Origin: Luteolibacter luteus
Lineage (GTDB): Bacteria; Verrucomicrobiota; Verrucomicrobiia; Verrucomicrobiales; Akkermansiaceae
Direction: 5' to 3'
Assembly: GCF_012913485.1 (NCBI RefSeq)
Contig: NZ_CP051774.1
Coordinates: forward strand, 6,076,001 to 6,140,000
Length of the DNA stretch: 64,000 nt
In this document: piece by piece, positions 16,992 to 27,013 of the stretch
How the letters are laid out: each line of letters begins with the position of its first letter
Position numbering within the stretch: position 1 is the stretch's first letter
Made by a program: the position numbers and the translations under genes
The notes under the pieces: generated by a model
What the model was told of the DNA's origin: nothing
What the model saw: the letters and a program-made list of their open reading frames with translations, nothing else
Database searches by the model: none

Positions 16992-17909
16992 TCACGGAGC
17001 CAATCCCGGCAACAAGCTTGCGGTCGTTGGCACCGTCACGTCCTTCAGTTCGGTGTCCGGCTTCAGGTTCAGGGTGATGTTCGCTGGAGATCCCTTCAGC
17101 TTCGACTTGCTGTCCTTCACGTAGAGGTCCACCTCGATCGGCTTGGACATGCCTTCGATCTTCTCCGAGTCGTCGGTGAAGGTGCAACCCTCGAAGATGC
17201 ACTCACGGGTCAGCAGCAGGAAGCTCACCGGGATGGTGCATTTCACGAAGCGCGATTGCGAAACCCGCAGCCACTTCTCATTCACGTAGTTCACCGGCTC
17301 CTTCTTGCGATAGTCCATGGACGGCATCTCGATCCCTTCGAGCACGCAGTTCTGAATGCGGAAGCCGGTATCCGTCAGGTTCAGCGGATTCGCGAAATTC
17401 TTCCGGATGATGCAGCTCTCGAAGTAATACTTCCCCGCCAGATCGCCCCCGTACCACACGCCCGTCTTGCCGAACCGGCAATCATCAAAGCCGCAATTGA
17501 TAAAGTAATAGCGGCACGCATGATCGACCTCCAGAGGTAGCTGGAGGAAGCGGCACTTCCGGGCGATCACATTGCCACCGGAGATTTCCACCCGCCCGCT
17601 CTTGGTGCCGGTCCACACGCTGCCCGGTGCGATCACCATGGTCGGCCACTTCTTCTTCATGCGGTCGCCGATCACGATATGCGAATGCACGCGCTCCTTT
17701 CCTGCGGGAATGGTCATCGGCTCCAGCCAGCGATCCTTGATGTCAAAGGCGGCCTTGTTCTCCGGTGGAGCATCCGCAGGCACTTCCACCGCTTCGAGCG
17801 GCTTCAGCTCCTGAGCCATCGCGAAAGGCAGCGCGAAAGCCACCAATGCGACACGGCACGAAGTGCGGAAATTACTCCACAGCGCCGGAGGGGTTTCGCC
17901 TGAGATCAT
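16992..17909 (-). CDS. exported protein, probable right-handed beta-helix
   Basis: The 305-residue product has a signal peptide late in the N-terminus (CRVALVAFALPFAMAQE), leaving open whether a nearer start is used. The mature part shows repeated short strands with inward hydrophobic/aromatic and Asn/Cys positions (GGNVIARKCRFLQL, RYYFINCGFDDCRF, KYYFESCIIRKNF, GFRIQNCVLEG, RVSQSRFVKCTIP, CIFEGCTF). This periodicity of about 20-25 residues is typical of parallel beta-helix proteins. Such folds occur in polysaccharide lyases and surface adhesins, but no catalytic motif is recognised. It would act in the periplasm or outside. Confidence 0.7.
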   Translation of the reverse strand: MISGETPPALWSNFRTSCRVALVAFALPFAMAQELKPLEAVEVPADAPPENKAAFDIKDRWLEPMTIPAGKERVHSHIVIGDRMKKKWPTMVIAPGSVWTGTKSGRVEISGGNVIARKCRFLQLPLEVDHACRYYFINCGFDDCRFGKTGVWYGGDLAGKYYFESCIIRKNFANPLNLTDTGFRIQNCVLEGIEMPSMDYRKKEPVNYVNEKWLRVSQSRFVKCTIPVSFLLLTRECIFEGCTFTDDSEKIEGMSKPIEVDLYVKDSKSKLKGSPANITLNLKPDTELKDVTVPTTASLLPGLAP

Positions 17910-18168
17910 AACTCCTCCTATCCGGATGGCATATCCCTGTCAAAACCCCAGCGTGTGAGCAGACGGGTAAGTGCGGGCGATTCGCCTTGCGCGCCTCGAA
18001 AATGGGTGTATGAATCTCGCGCGCCGACCGAGGTCGGCAGGAACCAATTGACGGTTCCGCCCCCTTTCCGGTCTTCATCGATGAGAGATTGATCTGGGAT
18101 CTACCTGACGCTCATCGAGACCCGCCAGCCGCCGAAATCCATTCGCGCCGGCAGGCATTTAAAACAAC

Positions 18169-19626
<1,458 letters not shown>

Positions 19627-19636
19627 GGAACTTCAT

Positions 19637-19675
19637 GCTCCCGGCGTGCTGCCTTGCGAGGCGGCCTCCGGGAGC
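19637..19675 (+). terminator. hairpin downstream of RNA helicase gene
   Basis: GCTCCCGG (19637-19644) and CCGGGAGC (19668-19675) form a perfect 8-base stem. The loop contains a smaller GCCT/AGGC stem. It begins 10 bases after the helicase stop codon. The absence of a T-run lowers confidence that it acts without Rho. Confidence 0.45.
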
Positions 19676-19754
19676 GATGTGGAGGGCGGGCACTCTCGCC
19701 CGCTGCTAACAGGTCGCTCCGGACAGACACCGACCGCCAAGCCGTCCGGAAGAA

Positions 19755-20378
19755 TCAATACCTCCTTCCTGCCGGTCGTCCCGCGATTGTCTCCATGGCG
19801 GTCGTATTGGTGGCAGAGGTCATCGGCGCCGGCACCGGATCCGGCACGTTGTTATAGACCGGCGGCAAACTACTAAGGTAGGCGTAGATCGCCTTCAGGT
19901 CTTCATCCGGGGACGCCGCCAGCTGCTGCCATGGCATCGGCGGCAAGATTTCCCTGCCATGGCCACGGCGCTTGCCCGTGCGCATCGCCTTGATGAAGGT
20001 ATCTTCCGACCACATGCCTGTTGCCGGATCCGAGGTCAGGTTTGAAGCATAGCTGATCCCCCAGGGACCTTCCCATGCGGTCTTGCCTGCGGTGGCCGGT
20101 CCTTGGCTGTTAGCCATGAGTTGGCCTGGTTCCAGTTCTTCCTCGGCGGGATGACCGGCGAAGAGCCGCGCCTTGTCTTCGATCAGTCCCATCTCGGTCA
20201 TGATCTTCGGTGTGTGACAGTCCGAGCAGTTGCCAGCCCGCACCAGGGACTCTCCGCGGGCCATCATCTCTTCGTGGCTCGCCGGTTTGCGGAAGCCTTC
20301 ACTCCCCGGCCTGACGACGAGCAGGGCTGCCGCGATGGCCAGAAAGCCCAAGGATGCATAGGTCAGAGGAAATTTCAT
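19755..20378 (-). CDS. membrane-anchored monohaem cytochrome c
   Basis: The 207-residue protein has an N-terminal hydrophobic anchor or signal (LTYASLGFLAIAAALLVV) and one CxxCH haem-binding site (C51, C54, H55 in AGNCSDCHTPKIM). A candidate distal Met ligand lies in ILPPMPWQQLA. The ending AIYAYLSSLPPVYNNVP is the usual C-terminal helix of cytochrome c subunits of alcohol/aldehyde dehydrogenases and related proteins. It should carry electrons in the periplasm. No dehydrogenase is adjacent; the next gene on the strand is a beta-propeller protein without haem motifs. Confidence 0.88.
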   Translation of the reverse strand: MKFPLTYASLGFLAIAAALLVVRPGSEGFRKPASHEEMMARGESLVRAGNCSDCHTPKIMTEMGLIEDKARLFAGHPAEEELEPGQLMANSQGPATAGKTAWEGPWGISYASNLTSDPATGMWSEDTFIKAMRTGKRRGHGREILPPMPWQQLAASPDEDLKAIYAYLSSLPPVYNNVPDPVPAPMTSATNTTAMETIAGRPAGRRY

Positions 20379-20513
20379 GGCGTGTGGAGGGGTTGTTGTG
20401 GCAATGAGACCCTTCAGGGCCTTGCCTTATTCATCCAGCCACGCTTTTCGCGCTTCGTATATGGACCGAACGGTGTAAGGAAAACTCCCACCGTTGCTAC
20501 CTGAAGCGCTTAT

Positions 20514-21287
20514 TCAGCGCCGCTCCAGCACCGTGAAGATCACCGCTTTTCTTGTGCGGTCAATCCCCACGAGGCCACCGGTCTTCGGGTCCGCGGCGAT
20601 CCCTTGTCCGGGGAAAGGCGAGTCCACCGTATCGATCCACTGCATCGTCTTCCCTTCTGCGGGCAGCTTCAAACGATACACGCGTTTGTGATCGTGGCCC
20701 GTTGCAAGCAGCACATCTCCTTGCCAGACCGCACCGGACAAGCTGGCGCTGCCCCAATCTTTTACCAAATCCGCCGGGTAATCCCAGCGGCCGGTTTCAT
20801 GCCACGATTCATCAAAGCGCAACAACAGCGACTTCGTATTGTCCTTTCCGTAATGGGCGAAGTGGCACCACCACTCCTTCCCTTTCCTTAGCGCCCAGGT
20901 AAGGCTGCCCGGAGGATCATCAAAGCGATGAAACAGCCCGAGTTCCATCGTCTCCGGATCCAGCACGCGGATCTCGCCCTGCTCCGGCTTCAGCGGAAAG
21001 TTCGAATGTGCGGCGTAGACCTTCCCATCGAGAATGACCGCGCTGTTGAGATGAGATGCCTTTCCCTTGCTTAGCGCGAGTTCTTCGCCCGTCGCCCGAT
21101 CAAGCTTCGCGATCGCGGTGCTCGAAACGGCATAGACGAACTTCTCATCCGCCGCAGCCGCCTGCGTGGCATGCGGCGAAGGCATCGCCTGCTTTTCCAC
21201 GTAAGCTTCCCCTGCGAAGGAATGGGATGCTGCCATCCAGAGAAGGCAGCACCCCATGCTTCGAAAGCAAGGCCACATGAGCGGCAT
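20514..21287 (-). CDS. exported beta-propeller-like protein
   Basis: The 257-residue product has a short signal peptide (CCLLWMAASHSFAGE). The mature part has PQQ/WD-type repeats with VYAVSSTAIAKLDRATGEELAL, SAVILDGKVYAAHSNFPL and IRVLDPETMELGLFHR, the alternation of VYA/VVA strands with D-x-x-T-G-E turns typical of outer-membrane-assembly or quinoprotein-like propellers. Only about four blades fit, fewer than in quinoprotein dehydrogenases, and no catalytic residues are recognised. It may simply bind ligand or protein. Its stop lies 135 bases from the cytochrome gene start, and its start is seven bases from the SDR gene stop. Confidence 0.7.
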   Translation of the reverse strand: MPLMWPCFRSMGCCLLWMAASHSFAGEAYVEKQAMPSPHATQAAAADEKFVYAVSSTAIAKLDRATGEELALSKGKASHLNSAVILDGKVYAAHSNFPLKPEQGEIRVLDPETMELGLFHRFDDPPGSLTWALRKGKEWWCHFAHYGKDNTKSLLLRFDESWHETGRWDYPADLVKDWGSASLSGAVWQGDVLLATGHDHKRVYRLKLPAEGKTMQWIDTVDSPFPGQGIAADPKTGGLVGIDRTRKAVIFTVLERR

Positions 21288-21294
21288 GCAGGGA

Positions 21295-22092
21295 TTATCT
21301 CCGCGGACGCGAAGACATGATCAACCGCACCAGCGCGATCGGCACCAGCGAGATGGCGGCAGCGGCCAAGGCGATTTTCAGCCCGGGATAAACACGCGGC
21401 TTGTCCCAAGCGAGACCCTCCAGCGCTTCGCTCACCACCTGTTCCTGCGGCACGTAGAACCACTCCCGCGAGCCCCAGTCTTTTCCGGGGCCACGGCCTG
21501 CCACTCCGCCGAACTCGGTGTGCACCGGTCCCGGGCAAAGCGCCATCACGCGGATCCCGTGCTCGCGCACCTCGATCCGCAGCGCTTCGGAGAAACTGGT
21601 CACGTAGGCCTTCGTCGCCGCATACACCGCGAAGTCCGGGATCGGAAGGATGCTGGCAAGCGAGCTCACATTGATGATCGCGCCGCCCTGCTGCTCGATC
21701 ATCGTCGGCAGAAGAGCGTGCGTCAGATGCGTCAGTGCCTCGATGTTGAGGCGCAGCATCGACTCCACCTTCATCCAATCGGAAGTCGCGAACTCACCGT
21801 AATCCCCCATGCCGGCATTGTTCACCAGCAAGTCGGGAACCAGGCCTTTCGAGAGCAAGTGACCCACCGTCTGCAAGCGCGCGGATGGATCGGTCAGATC
21901 CGCCTCCAGCGGCATCACCCGCAGGCCGGGATAAGCTTTCTCCAGGTCGCCAGCCAGCTCGACCAAGCGCTCGGAGCGCCGGGCCACCAGTACCAGCGTC
22001 CGGCACTGGGGTGCCAGCTGGCGGGCGAATTCGGCCCCGATGCCGGCGGATGCGCCGGTCACCAAGGCACAGGAATAACGGGCTTCCGTCAC
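21295..22092 (-). CDS. short-chain dehydrogenase/reductase (SDR)
   Basis: The 265-residue product has the classical SDR motifs: cofactor loop TGASAGIG near residue 13, NNAG at about residue 92, catalytic serine in IINVSSLASILP and the YAATK motif giving Tyr and Lys. The RR pair after strand 2 (LVARRSERL) indicates preference for NADP. The C-terminus ends in a hydrophobic segment (IALAAAAISLVPIALVRLIM), suggesting membrane attachment, as in several SDRs that reduce fatty acyl or sterol substrates. Substrate is unknown. It lies immediately upstream of the beta-propeller gene on the same strand. Confidence 0.9.
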   Translation of the reverse strand: MTEARYSCALVTGASAGIGAEFARQLAPQCRTLVLVARRSERLVELAGDLEKAYPGLRVMPLEADLTDPSARLQTVGHLLSKGLVPDLLVNNAGMGDYGEFATSDWMKVESMLRLNIEALTHLTHALLPTMIEQQGGAIINVSSLASILPIPDFAVYAATKAYVTSFSEALRIEVREHGIRVMALCPGPVHTEFGGVAGRGPGKDWGSREWFYVPQEQVVSEALEGLAWDKPRVYPGLKIALAAAAISLVPIALVRLIMSSRPRR

Positions 22093-22101
22093 GCGATACG
22101 A

Positions 22102-22530
22102 TCAGGCAACGGGTTCCGGCTGCGGCTGCTGGGCCACTTGCACGATGCGCAGCGGCAAGCGCATCAGCAGTTCGCCGTCGCAACCAAGGTCGATCGAGTA
22201 GATGCCGGCTTTCGGGAAACGAAGGCCCTGCAGGTTCATGATCACGTTGCGGGTCAGGAAAGGCGTGCCCGGCGGAAGCTGGACTTCGAATTCCGGCTCG
22301 ATCGGCATGTTCTGCGGATCGAGCGACTCGCCGTCTTCATTGATGATGTTGATGGAAAGCTTGTGGCGGCCGCTGTCTTCCTGCGTGAAGCAGAAGCGGA
22401 GCGCGAGGGAGCACATCGGATGAACCACCGGGAGCGCACGCGCGGCGAGGGTGTCGAAGGTTCCGGAAACCACGAGCTTGCCATTGTAGTCGGCGGCGAA
22501 GTCGCAAAGGGTGGCGATTTGGATGTCCAT
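22102..22530 (-). CDS. DUF6941-like cytoplasmic protein
   Basis: From the ATG at 22530 the product has 142 residues, mainly beta strands, with no signal. The N-terminus DIQIATLCDFAADYNGKLVV and the pattern SGTFDTLAARALPVVHP, followed by LALRFCFTQEDSGRHKLSINI, match the family I know as DUF6941, whose role is unknown. The final part ends in a short Gln/Pro-rich tail. The frame extends to 22635, but that extension is not protein-like. It is ten bases upstream of the SDR gene on the same strand, so they are probably cotranscribed. Confidence 0.75.
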   Translation of the reverse strand: MDIQIATLCDFAADYNGKLVVSGTFDTLAARALPVVHPMCSLALRFCFTQEDSGRHKLSINIINEDGESLDPQNMPIEPEFEVQLPPGTPFLTRNVIMNLQGLRFPKAGIYSIDLGCDGELLMRLPLRIVQVAQQPQPEPVA

Positions 22531-22744
22531 GGAATTGGATGCTTGGGTCGTTTCGAATAAGACCCCTCGTAACGGGGGCATGGGGTATCTGCCGCCAAAG
22601 TGACGCCGCGTCCAGCCTCGAAAACAGGCTCGCACCGAATCACATCAATGAGACGGGCCCGTCGCAGGGAGAACCTTTCCGACATATCCCGGTTTGCAGA
22701 CAGATAGCTCGGGAAAGCACATCGTCCGCTCTCCAGGACACGCT

Positions 22745-24838
22745 TCAGTCCTCCGGTAATTCCGTCGAATCAGGCGGCACCACTTCCTCCGGACCTTGTT
22801 CAAGTTCCTCGGGATCCACCGGCAGGGCTTTCGGCACTTCCATGGCACCTTCTTCCTCCCGCGCGGCCGCGTCACCATCCAGATCCAGCGGCTCGACCGG
22901 CTGGGCCTTCAGCACGCCATCCTTGGACTCCTTCTTGCCCTCTCCGTCCTTCGGCGCGTCTTCAGCACCTTCCTCGCCCTCCTTCGCAGCCGGCTCGCCG
23001 GTTTCCTCGACGATCTGCACGGCCTTTGGTGCCGGGGCGATGATCTCTTTGAATTCTTCCTTCAGCGGTTCGAAGAACGCGCTGACCACCGGCGCGGCAT
23101 TCTTGCCACCGCTCGGGTTCTCACCCGGACGGCCTTCATAGACCGCGGCAAAAGCGAAACGCGGCTCGTCATACGGCAGGAAGCCGCCGAACCACGCCAG
23201 GTTCGCGCTGGAATTCCACTGCGCTGTACCGGTCTTGCCGCAGAGCTCGGCGAAGCTCACGCCTGCCGAGCGTCCCGTGCCGTGATCCACCACATCGCGC
23301 ATGCCTTCACGCACCACGCGGATCGCGTCCTCTTTCACCCCGAGCCAATTCCGTCGCTCGGGAGTCGCCTGCTTGATCACTCGGCCGTAGGGATCCTGAA
23401 CCTGCATCACCAGATGCAGCTTCGGCAGCACGCCACCGTTTGCGATCCCTGCCATGGCCTGCGCCACTTGCAGCGGGGTGACTTCCAGCGAACCCTGGCC
23501 GATCGAAAGGTTGAAATCGTCACCGTCTTTGAAGCGGCGGTGGTGGACGCGCATCATCCACTCGTTGGTTGGCACCAGGCCGGGATTCTCACCCTTCAGC
23601 GGCAGCCCAGTCAGCTGGCCGAAGCCGAATTGCCGGGCCACGCCCAGGAAGGCCGGGGCACCGATCTTCATGCCCACCTGCCCGAACCAAATGTTGTTCG
23701 AGGTCGCAAGCGCCTGCTTCACGTTGATCGAGCCCGCCGCGCGCTTGTTGTGGTTGTGGAACGTGTGACCGCCCAGCGTGATCGCGCCAGCGCAATAGAT
23801 CTCGGTGTTCTCATCCACCTCGCCGTTGTTCAGCGCGGTGAGCGCCACGATCGGCTTGAAGCTCGATCCCGGCGGATAGGCGGATTGGAAGGCCCGGCCC
23901 ACCATCGGCTTGCCGGGGTCCTCATTCAACGCCTTGAAATCCTTGTCGGAGATTCCGGGAACGAAGCCGTTCAGGTCGAAGGACGGGCGCGAGGCCATCA
24001 CCAGCACCTCGCCGGTGTTCACGTCGATCAGCACGAAGGCACCGCGGCGCACCTTGTCGCGCAGCACATCCTCCGCGTGATCCTGCCATGCCTTGTTCAG
24101 CGTGGTCACCAAGGCTCCGCCGGGGCGCGGCCGCTTCACCTGCTCCTTCAGCAGCTCGCGGCCGTTCTCATCATAGAGCATCCGCTTCATGCCCGGTTGC
24201 CCGGTGAGTTCGGTGTTGAAGATCGCTTCCAGGCCGGCACGGCCCTCCTGCTCCTCCCACATCGGCTCATTGAAATTGATCGGGCCGGTCGGTAGCTTCC
24301 CGACACTTCCGGTGTAGCCGATGATGTGCGCGGCCAAGCTCTTGCCCGGATAAAATCGCTGGTAAACCGGATGCAGGATCAGTCCCTTGCTCAACTGCGG
24401 TTCGATCTTCTTGCGTCCAGCTTCATCCAGATGCGAGCTGATCAGCAGCGGCAGCCAACGTCGGTTTTGATAGTGGTCCCACAGCTCGTCATCCGTCGGC
24501 TCCGAGGCCTCCGGGATCAAGGTCTTCGCCTTGGCGATGCGGGTGCGGCCCCATTCGATCACGAACGCGCGGTCCGCCTTTTCAAACTGCTCGTATTGGA
24601 TCCCGAGTTGCCAAGCCACCCGGCTCTGCGCGAAGGCCGCGCCGCTGCGATCTAGGATGGGCCCGCGCGGTGCCGGAATCGATTGCGTGATCGTCCGGGC
24701 ATCCTTGCGCGTGAAGATCGACGCGTTGTTCGGCGAAATGTCCGGCGCAGCTGTTTGCGGAATCGAAGCGAGGTCCTGCCCCGCGGAAACGGAGACCACG
24801 AGGGCTCCGGAGAGTAGCTTGGCGATCGGTCTTCTCAC
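22745..24838 (-). CDS. mrdA: penicillin-binding protein 2-like transpeptidase
   Basis: The 697-residue protein is a class B penicillin-binding protein that would cross-link peptidoglycan, in the elongation (PBP2) style. The pedestal domain begins RGPILDRSG near residue 58. The transpeptidase has the active-site SxxK motif S325-S-F-K328 in YPPGSSFKP, SNN (380-382) and KTGT (535-538). The PBP2 length is usual up to about residue 600. An acidic tail of about 95 residues follows (many Glu/Asp/Lys/Pro), which ordinary PBP2 lacks. Also unusual: the N-terminus has only a short weak hydrophobic stretch (LLSGALVVSVSAG) rather than the usual 20-residue anchor. Assigning mrdA is by similarity of motifs, and ftsI is less likely. 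Confidence 0.85.
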   Translation of the reverse strand: MRRPIAKLLSGALVVSVSAGQDLASIPQTAAPDISPNNASIFTRKDARTITQSIPAPRGPILDRSGAAFAQSRVAWQLGIQYEQFEKADRAFVIEWGRTRIAKAKTLIPEASEPTDDELWDHYQNRRWLPLLISSHLDEAGRKKIEPQLSKGLILHPVYQRFYPGKSLAAHIIGYTGSVGKLPTGPINFNEPMWEEQEGRAGLEAIFNTELTGQPGMKRMLYDENGRELLKEQVKRPRPGGALVTTLNKAWQDHAEDVLRDKVRRGAFVLIDVNTGEVLVMASRPSFDLNGFVPGISDKDFKALNEDPGKPMVGRAFQSAYPPGSSFKPIVALTALNNGEVDENTEIYCAGAITLGGHTFHNHNKRAAGSINVKQALATSNNIWFGQVGMKIGAPAFLGVARQFGFGQLTGLPLKGENPGLVPTNEWMMRVHHRRFKDGDDFNLSIGQGSLEVTPLQVAQAMAGIANGGVLPKLHLVMQVQDPYGRVIKQATPERRNWLGVKEDAIRVVREGMRDVVDHGTGRSAGVSFAELCGKTGTAQWNSSANLAWFGGFLPYDEPRFAFAAVYEGRPGENPSGGKNAAPVVSAFFEPLKEEFKEIIAPAPKAVQIVEETGEPAAKEGEEGAEDAPKDGEGKKESKDGVLKAQPVEPLDLDGDAAAREEEGAMEVPKALPVDPEELEQGPEEVVPPDSTELPED

Positions 24839-24885
24839 AGGCAGGATTTATGGAATCTAGGCGGCTTCCGGTCATATAGCAACGC

Positions 24886-25509
24886 TCAATCCCAGCCCGA
24901 ATTTTGCCAATCCGCAGGGTCTTCCCCGATGCTTTTGACGATCTCCGCGGGCAGGAAAATGAACTCGTCCTCCCGCTTCACCGTCGGATCCAGGTGAAAT
25001 TTCACCATTTTTCGCTCCCAGCGGCCCCCGGATTTCACGGAAAGATCGGCGAAAACCTCCAGGGCCCCGTCTTCCCGCGGCTTCACCTGTAGGAGGCCGG
25101 GGATCTCGTAGACCGCCCGGCTCCTCCCCGGTTCGTCCTTCACCATCCGGAAATCCGCCGTCCCCTGCAGCTTTTCTGCCGGATACCATTCGTCCTGTTT
25201 GCTCAGCGCCGTTTTTGTCCGCAGGCGGTGAATCATTAGCGACTCCTGCTTTCCCGGCTCCCCGTTCGCCTCGATCCGCCAGCGGAAGGGGCCGTCGAGC
25301 GTCGCCATCCCTCCGGACACCACCATCGCGCTCATCACGAAGCTTCCGCCCGCATTCCCCTCCGGCTTCACCCGCAACGCCACCTGCGCCCCGTTCACCG
25401 CCCCCCCGCCGGAACTCCCATAAGTGTGCTTCTTCGCCACGATGGCGGCGCAGCCGGGCAGCAGTGAAACGAGGAGGGGAGCAAGGAAGGGTCGGAGTGG
25501 GATCGGCAC
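24886..25509 (-). CDS. lipoprotein of unknown function
   Basis: The GTG at 25509 starts a short lipoprotein signal (PIPLRPFLAPLLVSLLPGC) with lipobox LPGC; the product is about 207 residues. The longer reading from 25644 has an unprotein-like N-terminus and is rejected. The mature part is beta-rich (GAQVALRVKPEGNAGGSFVM, PFRWRIEANGEPG, VKFHLDPTVKREDEFIFLP) and may be a periplasmic or surface beta-sandwich. No family is recognised. It lies directly upstream of the penicillin-binding protein on the same strand, so a link to envelope growth is possible but unproven. Confidence 0.7.
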   Translation of the reverse strand: MPIPLRPFLAPLLVSLLPGCAAIVAKKHTYGSSGGGAVNGAQVALRVKPEGNAGGSFVMSAMVVSGGMATLDGPFRWRIEANGEPGKQESLMIHRLRTKTALSKQDEWYPAEKLQGTADFRMVKDEPGRSRAVYEIPGLLQVKPREDGALEVFADLSVKSGGRWERKMVKFHLDPTVKREDEFIFLPAEIVKSIGEDPADWQNSGWD

Positions 25510-25938
25510 GACATGTTTGGACCCTAATCCGGGCTGTCCGGCAAGACACACCATGCTTGGCAGCCTTGCCCGGGCACCAGGCGGGACAAGCTCCCCTCGC
25601 AGGGAGACTCCGGCCGATCGTTCGCCGAGCAAGCCCGGCACCATCCCATCCCTGCCACCCTTATTTATAATTGTCGTGTTATGAACTTCCTCTCGTGGTG
25701 GATTATTACAATATGCTAATACTGTATTGTTTTCGTTTCCGAGTTAACAGAATATTTCCTTGCATGAAAGCATGGAATTGATCTACGGATCCAGGTGGTA
25801 AATCCAGTGAGCCTGCAATTGGCATATCAGGCTGCCGTCCTCCCTTACTTGTCTCTTTTTTCCTTCCCGGGAACCGTTTTCCCCGCCGCAAGCCTGCGTC
25901 CGGTTTCCGGAATGTCGCATCCTTGAATCATCACCGAC
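25510..25938. promoter_or_regulatory. low-GC leader upstream of the four-gene unit
   Basis: About 430 bases without a convincing gene. The stretch around 25660-25780 is strikingly AT-rich (runs such as TTATTTATAATTG and GGATTATTACAATATGCTAATACTGTATTG) against GC-rich surroundings. It includes TACAAT (25707-25712) and similar -10-like boxes but no well-placed TTGACA. It probably holds the promoter of the plus-strand unit starting at 25939. A 61-residue frame on the minus strand here is not protein-like. Confidence 0.45.
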
Positions 25939-26967
25939 ATGTCAGCCGAATCGCACCAAACAACCCTCGATTTCTGGTTCGATTTTGACAACCAGACCCT
26001 GTACCAGCGAACCCCGGAAGTCCAAGCCTCGATCGATGCTTCCTACGGCCGCCTGGGTTTGGATCTAGATGGCCTGGTGGATGAGTTCCGCACTTCATTC
26101 GCATCCTCCGCTCATCCGGAGCGCTTCGCGGAACGGATCGCGGACGGCGCGGAGGGATTCCGCGCGCTGGCCGATCTGCAGATGGCGATCATTCGCAGCC
26201 ATTTTCCGGACGGGACTAACGGAGCTCGCCAGACCGCCTTCGAGAAGTTCGGGGAAGGCGTTCTTTATGATGAGAGGAGGATCGTTTTCACGGATCATGT
26301 CATCCATATGATGGACGGAAGCCCCACCACATGGGTGGGCTATCACCGCTGGCATGCCTTCGTGCGCGCGGCTATCCTGTCCGGCGGGGACGCGGCCTCC
26401 TGGCAGGAAGTTCTGGGTTGGATCGCGCTGGCTTGGGCGATTCAGAGCGAGACCGACCCCATGGTAGATAATCCAAGCAACCCGGGAATCCCCGCCGGAC
26501 GCCTCGGGGAGCTCCGCGCGCGCTGGCTTGGTGCGGATGAAGGATTCATCGATGCCGCCTTTGTCCACTTCCGCGGGCCTGCTCCCACGGAGGCAGACCT
26601 TCCCTCTCCCGCCCGCGCCGGCATCGCCACGGTGGCGGGAGAAGAACAGGAAATCTCTCCCTACCTGCGGGTCCAGCAAATCCTCAATGATGCCGCCGGT
26701 ACCGGCCGCCCCAACCATGGCGGAAAGCGGCGCTTCTGGAATCTACCCCACGCGGAGTTCATGGCGCTGGGACCGGTCTACGGCGTGCAGCTCATCGCTC
26801 CGCCAGGCCCCGATCGCGGGGCCCGCTCCGGCCTCGTCCTCGCCCTGAAAGGTGAACCTCCCTTCGGCCCTGGCGGTTTTCCCCGCATGCCGCTGAACCG
26901 CCCGCCGGTCACACCGGAAAATATCCAGTTCATCCAGGACTGGATCGATTGCGATTGCCCGGAATGA
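25939..26967 (+). CDS. unknown cytoplasmic protein, first gene of four-gene unit
   Basis: The 342-residue product lacks a signal peptide and membrane segments. Visible features are a His/Trp-rich block (DHVIHMMDGS, WVGYHRWHAFV) that could bind metal, a Trp-rich helix SWQEVLGWIALAWAI, and a C-terminal segment PVTPENIQFIQDWIDCDC. That last segment recalls the final helix of planctomycete/verrucomicrobial c-type cytochromes (pattern I-x-x-WIDxGCP), although no CxxCH site is present. The family is not recognised. It is followed 46 bases later by an exported haem protein. No Shine-Dalgarno sequence precedes the ATG. Confidence 0.8.
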   Translation: MSAESHQTTLDFWFDFDNQTLYQRTPEVQASIDASYGRLGLDLDGLVDEFRTSFASSAHPERFAERIADGAEGFRALADLQMAIIRSHFPDGTNGARQTAFEKFGEGVLYDERRIVFTDHVIHMMDGSPTTWVGYHRWHAFVRAAILSGGDAASWQEVLGWIALAWAIQSETDPMVDNPSNPGIPAGRLGELRARWLGADEGFIDAAFVHFRGPAPTEADLPSPARAGIATVAGEEQEISPYLRVQQILNDAAGTGRPNHGGKRRFWNLPHAEFMALGPVYGVQLIAPPGPDRGARSGLVLALKGEPPFGPGGFPRMPLNRPPVTPENIQFIQDWIDCDCPE

Positions 26968-27013
26968 CCTGACTCATCCGCCCCCGAAATAACTCATCCT
27001 CCTCCTCCTCCTC

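Noticed and set aside
18078-18118. 8-base inverted repeat (TCGATGAG/CTCATCGA) before the RNA helicase gene, as an attenuator
   Set aside because: The 25-base loop and lack of a T-run or leader peptide give too little support.
21256-22560. 434-residue plus-strand frame across the SDR and DUF6941-like genes
   Set aside because: The opposite strand has complete SDR motifs and the forward product lacks protein-like features.
22796-24295. 499-residue plus-strand frame inside the penicillin-binding protein gene
   Set aside because: Histidine- and arginine-rich composition without structure, antisense to a protein with intact SxxK, SNN and KTGT motifs.
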